A DNA stretch of 64,000 nucleotides from positions 152,389,701 to 152,453,700 of the forward strand of contig NC_084827.1 in the NCBI RefSeq assembly GCF_033115175.1. The letters run 5' to 3'. Shown in pieces: positions 55,732-64,000 of the stretch. How positions within the stretch are numbered: position 1 is the stretch's first letter; every line of letters begins with the position of its first letter. Position numbers and translations under genes: made by a program. This stretch comes from Lepus europaeus. Lineage: Eukaryota; Chordata; Mammalia; Lagomorpha; Leporidae. The notes under the pieces were generated by a model, which saw only the letters and a program-made list of their open reading frames with translations, had not been told where the DNA came from and searched no databases.

Positions 55732-56765
55732 TTATCTTCTTTCATATTGGTGACCGTGTTTTTTAGTTTCTGTGTGTAACACATCTTTAAGCATCTTTTG
55801 CAGGGCTGGACGAGTGGCGACAAATTCTTTCAGTTTCTGTTTGCTGTGAAAGGTCTTTATTTCACCTTCATTCACAAATGAGAGCTTTGCAGGATATAAT
55901 ATTCTGGGCTGGCAGTTTTTCTCTCTTAGTACCTCGGCTATATCTTGCCATTCCCTCCTAGCTTGTAGGGTTTCTGGTGAGAAGTCAGCTGTGTGTCTAA
56001 TTGGAGATCCTCTGAGAGTAATCTGACATTTCTCTCTTGCACATTTTAGGATCTTTCCTTTATGTTTCACTGTGGTGAGTTTAATTACGACATGTCGTGG
56101 TGAGGATCTCTTTTGGTCATGTTTATTAGGGGTTCTATGAGCTTCCTGTACTAGGATGTCTCTCCTTCTCCACACCTGGGGAATTTTCTGCTAGTATCTC
56201 ACTAAAAAGGCCTTCTAATCCTTTCTCCCTCACCATGCCTTCAGGAACTCCTTGAACCCGAATGTTAGGTTTTTTAATAGTATCCTGTAGATTCCCGACA
56301 ATATTTTTTAGATTTCTGACTTCCTCTTCTTTTCTTTTTTTGCCTGTTTCCTTTCCTGTTCTCTGTCTTCTAAGTCCAATATTCTCTCTCTGCTTCACCC
56401 ATTCTGTTTTTAAGGCTCTCTAATGTGTTTGTCATTTGATCTATTGAGTTCTTCATTTCATTATGGTTTGTCATCATTATCACAGTTTCATGTTCTACTA
56501 GTTGCTTCATTTCATTTTGACTCCTCCTTAATATTTCATTTTTGCGCGAGAGATTTTCTATCTTGTCCATTAAGGATTTCTGTGGTTCAAAAATTTGTTT
56601 TTGAGAACTTCTTAATGTTCTTATCAACTTTTTGAGATCTGCTTCTTGCATTTCCTCTATCTCTTCATCTTCATAATCTTGAATTGGGGTGTCTTGGTCA
56701 TTTGGGGGTGTCATAGTGTCTTCCTTGTTCTTGTTACCTCGGTTTTTGCGTTTGTTGTTTGGCAT
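55732..56765 (-). pseudogene. Degenerate L1 ORF1 (RNA-binding chaperone)
   Basis: About 345 codons in three frames. N-terminal basic/acidic segment (MPNNKRKNRGNK), coiled coil (LKKLIRTLRSSQKQI to MTNTLESLKNRM), RRM start (IRVQGVPEG) and the C-terminal domain with DFSPETLQARREW and YPAKLSF. Breaks lie near 56370-56398 and 56135-56175. A spacer of about 68 nt separates it from ORF2. ORF1p normally trimerises and coats L1 RNA. Confidence 0.92.
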
Positions 56766-57781
56766 ATTGGAGATAATTTATGTTTTTTTTTTTTTTGCTG
56801 TGGTGTTTTTTTCTCGTTATACTATGCCTCTAGATTATGTGGACTGTCTGCTCTGATGGATCCTTAGAGGCTGTGATGGGTGTGGCCAAATAGCTCTGTT
56901 TGATTCTTCAGGTTTAAGGTGTGCCAAAGATGACTCACCCAGATTGTTCTCTCCCTTGCTTGCTCTCTCCTTTTTTTTTTCTTTTTCTTTTTCTTCTTCT
57001 TCTTCTTCTTCTTCTTTTTTTTTTTTTTTTTTGACTCAGTTGGGAAGTAATTCTGCACAGTTGTGTGGAATTTAGGGTAGTTGAAATCTGGCCTCTGTGG
57101 GTATTCGTTTAATCTACCCCTGGGACCACACAAAGAGTTTATGCAGCCCTCAATGTGTTCTCAAATTTCTCTACAGTCCCAAGGTTACCGAGTTTGTGTA
57201 CTTGGTGAGTTCGCTCCCCCCACCTTGGATTTTCACAGTCTCAGATCGTTAGCACCACCTACTTTCACTAGATTCTAACCTCCTGTTATTTCTCCTGACC
57301 AGAGTCAAGTTTTTCTGCTTGGCTACTCGCGGTTGCCGCTTTACATATATAAAATGGCACCTGCTCTTTGTCTTGCTCAGCTTTGTAAGGTGAGTGGAGA
57401 GAGAGGCTAGTGTCCATGCCGGTTCCCCTTATTTATTCGTTTTTTTTTTTCTCTCCTCCAGTCAGCCTGGTGAACTTTGCCCAGTGGGGCCTCAGGCCTT
57501 GTTCTGCCTTTCCCTGCCAGTGTCTCGGGTTTCTGAGGTTTTTGTCTTACCTCCTGTTCCCGCACTGGTGAGATTTTGTGGCTTGGCTCCCGCAGCTGGG
57601 CTTCCACGTGGTGGGCTCCCCGTAGGTCTTCTGTGTCACATCCACTAGATCCGGAAGCGTTTCCTCTGCAGCTTTTTTCTTGAGTCTTTTCCTGAGGCTA
57701 CAGTAACTCCACTTTTATTAAATTATCTTTTCCCGGACTATCGGTGTGCGCCCTCACTATCTGCCATCTTGATCCGCCCTC
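56766..57781 (-). promoter_or_regulatory. L1 5' UTR / internal promoter region
   Basis: About 1 kb, GC-richer toward the 5' end, typical of the L1 internal promoter. The minus strand carries caagatggc (57763-57771) a dozen bases from the element start. This matches the YY1 site known at the start of human L1. A homopurine run (polypyrimidine on +, 56968-57032) lies near ORF1. Confidence 0.75.
57763..57771 (-). promoter_or_regulatory. YY1-like site at L1 5' end
   Basis: caagatggc read on the minus strand, 11 bases into the element. In human L1 this site sets the transcription start; function here is inferred by analogy. Confidence 0.6.
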
Positions 57782-59200
57782 TGTTGTTGAAGTTTAAGTC
57801 GCTGATTAATCCTTTGTCAGATAAATGGTTTGCAAATATGTTCCCATTCTGTTGGATGTCTCTATACTCAATTGATGATTTGTTTTGCTGTGCAAAAGCT
57901 TCTGAGTTTGATTTAGTCCCACTTGTTTAATTTTGCTTTTATTGCCTGTGCTTTGGGGGTCTTGTCCAAGAAGTTGTCCCTTATACGAATTTCTTGGAGT
58001 GTTTCCCCTACATTTTTTTCCATCAATTTCATAGCCTCCAGTCTTTAATTTAGGTCTTTCATATATCTTGATTTTATTTTTGTATATAATGAGAATTATG
58101 GATCTAATTTCATTCTTCTACATATATACACCCAGTTTTGCCAGCATCATTTGCTGAAGAGATTATCCTTATTCCACTGTATGGTCTGAGCACTTTTGTC
58201 AAAAATCAATTGGCCATATGTACATGGATTGATTTCTCATTGGTTTTTATGCCAGTACCAAGTTTTATAGCTTTGTAGTATACTTTAAAATCAGTTATTG
58301 TGATGCCTCTAGTTTGGTTTTCTTGCTCAGGATCACTTTGGCTACTTGGGGTCATTTGTGATTCCATATGAATTTTAGGATTGTTTTCTCTAACTCTGTA
58401 AAAAATGACATTGGTATTTAGATAAAGAATACATTAAATCTGTAAATTACTTTAGATAGTATAGATATTTTAATGATATTAATTCTTTTGATCCATGAGC
58501 AAGGAATACTTTTCCTTTTTTTGTATATCCTTGATGATTTCTTTCATCAATGTTTGATAATTTCATTGTAGAGATCTTTCACTTCTTGGTAACTTTATCC
58601 CTAAATATTTTATTTTTTTGGTGACTATTTTGAATGGAATTTTTTATTTCTTGATTTCTTTTTCTGTGAGTTCATCATTAGCACACAAAAATGTATCTTT
58701 GTATGTTTATTTTGTAATCTGCAACTTTACTGAATTGGTTTATCAATGCTGACAGCTTTTTGATGGAGTGTTTTGGTTTTTCCATGTACAACATCATATC
58801 ATCTGCAAACATGAATAACTTCACTTCCTCTTTTCCAATTTCAATGACTTTTATTTCTTTCTTTTCCCTAAATGCTCTTGCTGAAACTTCCAGTACCATA
58901 TTGAATAAGAGTGGTGAAAGTGGACATCCTTGTTATGTTCCAGATCTGAGGAGAAATTTTTAAATTTTCTCCATTCAGTATGATATTGGCTTGTTGGTTT
59001 GTGATATATAACTTTTATAATTTTGAGGAATGTTCCTTCTGTACCTAATTTGTGGAGGGTTTTTCTCATGAAGTGGTGTTGAATCTTACCAAATGCTTTC
59101 TCTGTATCTATTAAGGTGATCATATGATTTTCATTCTTTATTCTATTGATGTGGTTTATAACATTTATTAATTTGAAAATACTGAAACATAGGGAAAAGT
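57782..59200 (-). mobile_element. Old L1, continuation with RT region (part 2)
   Basis: It continues the host L1 interrupted at 50398: ggtttgcaaatatgttcccattctgttgg, ttgctgtgcaaaagcttctgag, FADD-equivalent at 58798-58809 and FGKIQHHF-type motif near 59080. 5' truncated near 59200 and full of stops. Clearly more diverged than the insertion it carries. Confidence 0.88.
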
Positions 59201-60477
59201 ATTTTGGATATGGTAAATCAGATAATAGCTCAATTTTATACGAGAGTTTTGCACATTAGGTCAGTAGTCATTCAATATACAATTGCTAAGAATAATTTCT
59301 AAAGCCTATTTATATCTTATCAGAAATATGATTTATATGTATTATATTCAACTAATTGATTTTTTTAATCAAAAGATATTTGCTGTGTACACAAGAACTT
59401 CACCAGATGAATTTTTGTGTTTTGAAATTTTCTTTTAAGCATAAAAGTTTTGTTTGTGGACAAAATAAAAACAAATTTCATTGTGTATATCAATATGTAT
59501 TTGGCAAGCAGTGATCTCATCGTATCTGAACATAAACCAACTAGATACAAGACATGAGAATCAGTGGGCCAAGTTTATTAACATTATGCTCCTTCAATAA
59601 GTGTACTTCAGACATCTGAAAGGGGTGTACTACAGAATTATGCCATGCTCGGATATATTGGATGTGTGTGTATGAATCCTATGAGGAAATCATTTATAGT
59701 TTTGTGCACTTGCAGTTGCCCTTTCTCCCCCTCTGCACAGGTGATATTCCAGAATCCACCAGGCTTCCATAGGTCTTCCTCCCTGTGTACATCTTCTCCT
59801 CCCTGTCTCACATGTGCTCTTCAGTGTCCATTGACTCACGCACAGCCATTCTTCACAGTTTGGATACTCCCTCTGGAATTATTCTTTTACTCACACAGGG
59901 TTAGGAGGATTTCCACCACTTCCTAGGCTCCCTCTTGTGAGCACACCAGAAGCTCTGGTGCCTGCCCAACAGAGATCCTGGTATGTTGCACATACTGTTA
60001 CAAGTCATCCTCTTACATGGCTTCCTGGTTTCTCTTCATGCATTTGTGTTATGAGAGCAAGCAGAACAAGTTTCCCTACAAAAACATTTGAATACATTTT
60101 CCTACACAAAATTTTTATTTCTCAACTTCCCAATGATGCAGCTTGATGGTGGAGATAGTCTTCAGTTATTATGACTGTGCAATATGCTACTCTAAAACTT
60201 AATGCTAAAAATAAATGCAGCTATTTATTTAGCTCAGAAATCTGTAATTTGGCTGATGCTTCACTTGACATCAGCTGGGCTAGAGGATCTATTTCCAACC
60301 TGGCTTGATTAGATGGTTGATGGGTTGGCACTGGCTGTTGCCTGTAGTATAGTTGGGCTAGAGAGCTGAGATCTTCCATTGTCTCTGTTGTGCTTCCCAA
60401 TGGCTTCTTGGACTTCTCATAGTATATTGGCTAAATGACCAAAGTAAGTTCTAGATGCAAGAGGTGAAAGCTACCAG
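59201..60477. other. Intergenic DNA, nothing recognised
   Basis: AT-rich to 59640, then mixed. No gene or assigned repeat. Confidence 0.4.
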
Positions 60478-61070
60478 TTTCTTTCTTTTTTCTTTAAATT
60501 TTATTTAAGATATACCAATTTCCTATACACAGGTTCAGGATCATAGGGATACTTCCCATTCAACCCTCTCTCTCACCCATACTCCCACCTCTCTTTGTTC
60601 TCCCTCTCCTATTGCGATTCTTATTTTTTACAAAGATCTATTTTCAGTTAACTTTATACTCATAAGATTAACCCTACACTAAGTAAAAAGTTCAACAAAT
60701 AGTATGAACAACAAAAAAAAAACCACTTTCTCCTGTTTATTTCACTAAGTATAATGGTTTCCAGTTGTATCAATTATGTTGCAAGCGACAAGATTTCATT
60801 TTTAACCACTGTGTAGTATTCCATAGTGTATATATACCATAATTTCTTTATCCAGTTTTTAATTGATGGACATCTGTGTTGATTCCATATCTTAGCTATT
60901 GTGAACTGAGCTCTAATAAACATGGGGGTACAGATAACTCTTTGATAGCTGATTTATTTTTGGGTAAATTCCCAGGAGTGGGATGGCTGGGTCATATGGT
61001 AGGTTTATGTTCAGATTTCTGTGGTTTTTGTATGAGAGCCATTCTAACTGTGGTGAGGTGAAACCTCATT
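60478..61070 (-). mobile_element. 5'-truncated old L1 with internal deletion
   Basis: Minus-strand L1 3' end (tttaaattttatttaagatatacc onward) through the ORF2 C-terminal region (tggatgg...gtcatatggtagg). At 61018 cagatttctg jumps to tatgagagccattctaact, skipping about 110 bases present at 52182-52300 in the young L1. Confidence 0.85.
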
Positions 61071-61168
61071 TTCTTTTCTTTTCTTTTCTTTTCTTTTCTT
61101 TTCTTTTCTTTTCTTTTCTTTCTTCCTCCCTCCCTCCCTCCCTCCCTCCCTCCCTTTCTTCCTTTCTT
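61070..61168. repeat. Compound (TTTTC)n-(TCCC)n microsatellite
   Basis: About ten TTTTC units (to 61122), then eight or so CCCT units (61126-61155), then TTTC units. It sits between the L1 fragment and the tail of the next SINE and is polypurine on the minus strand. Confidence 0.95.
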
Positions 61169-61171
61169 TCT

Positions 61172-61506
61172 AAGATTTACTTATTTATTGGAAAGGCAGA
61201 GTTACAGAGAGGCAGAGGCAGATGGGGGGAGAGAGAGAAAGAGAGTGCAAGTGAGCGAGAGGTCTTCTACATGCTGGTCCACTCCCTAAATGACCACTCC
61301 TTAAATGGCTACAATGGCTAGAGCTGGTCTGATCTGAAGCCAGAAGCTTCAGGGAACCTGAGGACCTAGGCCATCTTCTACTGCCTTCTCAGGTCATAGC
61401 AGACAGCTGGATCGGAAGTGGAGCAGCCAGGACTTGAACTGGTGCCTATGTAGGATGCTGGCACTGTAGGAGGCAGCTTTACCCATTACGCCACAGTGCC
61501 GGCCCC
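61172..61506 (-). mobile_element. C-SINE
   Basis: Minus-strand copy: aagatttacttatttattgg tail, head attacgccacagtgccggcccc. Contains a small duplicate (ccctaaatgaccactccttaaatgg). Confidence 0.9.
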
Positions 61507-61567
61507 AAGATACTCTAAATTTTAGTATGGTATAAAAGCTAAGATAACAGAGAAGATTGATACATTT

Positions 61568-61917
61568 GTTTTATTTTTAAAAAGATTTATTCATTTGAAA
61601 GGCAAAGTGGCAGAGAGAGGAAAGACACACACACACACACATAGAGAGAGAGAGAGAGAGAGAGAGTGATCATCTGTTGATTCACTCACCAAATGCCTTC
61701 AACAGTTTTGCGTGGGACACGTAGAATCCAAGAGCCCAGAACTCCATTCCATTTTCCCATATGGCTGGCAGGAACCCAAGTCTTGGGGCCATTATCTGCT
61801 GCCTCCTGGGGTGTGTATTAGCAGGAAGCTGGACAGGAAGTGGAGGAGCCAAGATCTGAACCAGCAGAATGTGGGCATCCTAAGCAGTAACTTAATCTGC
61901 AGTCCCACTGTACTCAA
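61568..61917 (-). mobile_element. Older C-SINE with CA and GA runs
   Basis: Minus-strand copy with (AC)9 (61626-61642) and (GA)n (61646-61664); gaagctggacaggaagtggag and a diverged head. Confidence 0.82.
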
Positions 61918-61960
61918 GCAAGATTGATATAGATACATGTATTAGAAAACAAAAACCTCA

Positions 61961-62300
61961 GGACCAGCACTATGATGTAGTGGGTAAAGCTGCTGCCTAC
62001 AGTGCTGGCATCCCATATGGGCACCAGTTTGAGTCCTGGCTGCTCCACTTCCAACCTAGCTCTCTGATATGGCCTGGGAAAGCAGTAGAAGATGGCCCAA
62101 ATCCTTGGGCCCCTGAACCCACCTGGGAGACCCAGAAGAAACTCCTGGCTCCTGGCTTCGGATCGGCGCAGCTCCAGCCATTTTGGCCATTTGGGGAGTG
62201 AACCAGCGGATGGAAGATCTCTCTCTCTCTCTCTCTCTCTGATTCTGCCTCTCTGTAACTCTGCCTTTCAAATAAATAACTAAATCTTTAAAAAACAAAC
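61961..62300 (+). mobile_element. C-SINE
   Basis: Plus-strand copy: ggaccagcactatgatgtag head, gtttgagtcctggctgctcc, tail aaataaataactaaatcttt. Flanks aaacaaaaacctca and aaacaaacttctca are a probable degraded duplication. Confidence 0.9.
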
Positions 62301-62461
62301 TTCTCACTGATTAAGACATTATAAATTAGACTGAGAATACAGTAGGCAGTAGGAAAAACACTTCCATATTTATGTTAGAAGCAATTTAACATTCTAAATG
62401 CATACAGTGCTTTTCTATACAGGAAACATTAAATCATCCTTTGCTCTTTCATAGAAAACCA
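62301..62461. other. Intergenic spacer, nothing recognised
   Basis: AT-rich. Confidence 0.4.
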
Positions 62462-62575
62462 TCCTGTCAACTAATATTAATCATAATAGCTAACATGTGT
62501 TAGGCATTTTCCCTGCTTGAAGCTTTGTTAACTCATTTGATGTTTGCAACAAACTTTTGAGTGTGTAAAATGGAC
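62462..62575 (-). repeat. MIR remnant
   Basis: taatagctaacatgtgttaggcattttcc...gttaactcatttgatgtttgcaacaaac matches the reversed MIR 3' half. Confidence 0.65.
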
Positions 62576-62875
62576 TGGACGTGTGCAGTCCTATGTTGAG
62601 GTCCTAATTCTCAGGTGATAGATAGTATTACCAGGGAGGGCCTTTGGGAGGTGATTTGGCCGTGAAGGTGGAGCCCTGGTGAAGGGGTTTTATGACCTTC
62701 TAAGAGATCCCTCAGAGTCCCTCACCCCTTCTGCCAGGTGAGATTACAGCCAGAAGACAGCAAATCCACCAGGTGCCTTGGTGGTGGACTTCCCAGACTG
62801 AGAAATTAGTTTCTGTTGCTTATAATCCATCCATTCTATGGTATCTTGTTAGAGCATCCAGAGCTAAGACAGGGA
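62576..62875 (+). repeat. MaLR-type LTR remnant
   Basis: cctatgttgaggtcctaattctc, gagggcctttgggaggtgatttgg, aggtggagccctggtg, ccccttctgccaggtgag, gtggacttcccagactgag, ttgcttataatccatcc, tatggtatcttgttagagc follow the MaLR LTR order. No internal region. Confidence 0.72.
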
Positions 62876-63640
62876 GAGTGGAGACCCTCCCAGAGCAGGA
62901 GTCTGAACCCAGGTCATCTGGCTTCAAAGCACATGCAATTTACTTCTTTCCTCAGGCAGCAAGAGCAGGAGATTTTATAAAGAAGGGCCACAAATGGCCA
63001 GGAAATACATAAAACAGTCAACCTTGTTCATACACTAAGAATTAAAACTCAGACAATAACGTGGTGGCCCCTTTGCCAAGATTCTGAAAAACAACACCGA
63101 TGAGGGCAAGAACGTGGGAAATGCTTCATCAAGGCTACAGTGGATTTAATCTAGAAATATTCACGAAAGCCTCAAATTGGAGCACATCGTTTAAGCAAAA
63201 ACCACAGTTAACGTTTAAGACAGTTTTCAAGAATTTACACAAAATCACACATATTCTGGGACAGTCATTAATTGATTCAGTACAGCTCAGTTTAGTAGCC
63301 GAGCTGGCTCTGGGGCAGGTCAGCATGCCACAAAGTGGCCCCGTGAAAACCACCTGGCAAACAAATAGACAACCGCAAAAAAACAAAACAAAACAAAACA
63401 ATTCCGCCAGAGACGACCAATTTCCTTGAGATGTGATTTTCCCAGGATGAGGTCCCTTTATCCTCAAAATCTCGTTTTTCATTTGTAATTGGAGATGGCC
63501 AGACCTATAAATATGTGTGTATATAGATCACATCCTAGATACATGATCTATATGACAGGTAGATGCACTGTGAAATAGGACACACACACACACACACACA
63601 CTCAGTCTCACTCTCTGTGATTACAAGAAAATAAAAAGGA
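62876..63640. other. Unique DNA upstream of the CpG-rich end
   Basis: No repeat until a (CA)11-type run at 63580-63601. If the CpG-rich end is a promoter, this is its upstream flank. A poly-purine (aaaac)n run lies at 63379-63401. Confidence 0.5.
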
Positions 63641-63644
63641 GAAT

Positions 63645-64000
63645 TTGGACCAGCTGCGGAGAGGGCCGGCTGCGGACGGGGCCGGCTCACAGCGCGGGTA
63701 TCAAGCCCTTCCCTCACCGTCCGGTGTTCCCCCGGCTGACCGTCTGCGCGCGTGTGGGCAGGAAGGGACTTCTGGGCTACTCCCCCAGGCCCTGGGCGCC
63801 CCTGGAGTCTGCGCTGGAACACGGACGGAGCGGAGGGAGCAGAGCCCGTGGAGTTGGCGGCGGCGACAGCAGGGTCTGCGGACGGTGGCCCTCGGGCCCC
63901 TGGGCTGCGGGACCTGTGACTTGGAGGAGGAGCGCGACCGCCTCCAGGTGCCCCTGCAGCAGCGAGGGGCGCGCCCGGAGTTCAGGGCTCAGAGTCCGCC
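63645..64000 (+). promoter_or_regulatory. Start of a CpG island, putative promoter of the next gene (PTH2R?)
   Basis: Composition changes abruptly to about 70% GC, with 35-40 CpGs in the last 350 bases by hand count. Elsewhere CpG is scarce outside young SINEs. Features: gggccggctgcggac repeats, ctgcgcgcgtgtggg, ggcggcggcgac, and ggggcgcgcccgg (palindrome ggcgcgcc at 63967-63974 region). No ATG-led signal-peptide ORF is visible on the + strand before the window ends. In mammals PTH2R lies next to PIKFYVE on the same strand, tens of kb downstream, so this may be its promoter/5' UTR (inference from synteny). Island versus gene identity are separate claims; the island is firm. Confidence 0.65.

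Larger units (their letters stand above)
50399..57781 (-). mobile_element. Full-length lagomorph LINE-1, inserted in an older L1
   Basis: 7.38 kb non-LTR retrotransposon in minus orientation: 5' UTR, ORF1, short spacer, ORF2, 3' UTR, poly(A) (T run at the left edge). Flanks tgttgttgagttt (50386-50398) and tgttgttgaagttt (57782-57795) are the target-site duplication with one indel. The interrupted host L1 reads straight across. On the minus strand the element opens with agggcggatcaagatggcag. Both ORFs carry frameshifts and stops, so it cannot retrotranspose on its own. Confidence 0.95.

Noticed and set aside
50399-57781. Active L1 source element
   Set aside because: Both reading frames contain frameshifts and stop codons in the supplied sequence.
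63535-63822. Minus-strand 95-codon frame crossing the CpG island edge
   Set aside because: GC-rich DNA yields chance frames; the peptide (Pro/Arg-rich, then CA-repeat-encoded Cys-Val) spans a microsatellite.

Overview
This is mammalian nuclear DNA, almost certainly from a lagomorph (European rabbit or a close relative). It is AT-rich, its protein-coding exons are split by introns with consensus splice sites, and it carries about 39 copies of the tRNA-derived C-SINE typical of lagomorphs. It also has LINE-1 elements with the rabbit-type 3' UTR. I see no bacterial, phage or CRISPR features.

Region 1 (1-20630, + strand) is the 3' part of PIKFYVE, the FYVE-finger phosphoinositide kinase that makes PtdIns(3,5)P2 on endosomes. 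Eleven coding exons (1632-17551) join in phase into the last 454 residues: the end of the linker, the whole C-terminal PIP-kinase domain and the stop. A 3' UTR of about 3.1 kb follows and ends at a poly(A) signal at 20606. One intron uses a GC donor (10367). That same intron holds an unannotated-looking, phase-preserving candidate cassette exon (10589-10642 or 10589-10663) that would insert 18 or 25 residues into the kinase N-lobe. The final intron carries a sense-strand LINE-1 3' end with its own AATAAA.

Region 2 (20631-63640) is intergenic and repeat-dense. It holds old and young C-SINEs, often nested and with readable target-site duplications. It also has MIR, MaLR-LTR, Tigger-type and old L1 remnants, a processed RPL21 pseudogene (minus strand, 28676-29208) and two probable solo LTRs. 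The largest feature is a 7.4 kb full-length lagomorph L1 (minus strand, 50399-57781) inserted into an older L1 (49601-59200). Its ORF1 and ORF2 are both broken by frameshifts and stops, so it should not be autonomous.

Region 3 (63640-64000) turns abruptly GC- and CpG-rich. It is probably the start of a CpG-island promoter of the next gene. By mammalian synteny (PIKFYVE then PTH2R) this is most likely PTH2R, but no coding exon of it lies in the window.

The window therefore holds one true protein-coding gene (partial), one processed pseudogene, one snRNA-derived fragment and a stratified record of retrotransposition. Boundaries of repeats are read by eye and may be off by a few to a few tens of bases; old repeat family names are from memory of consensus sequences, not from a search.
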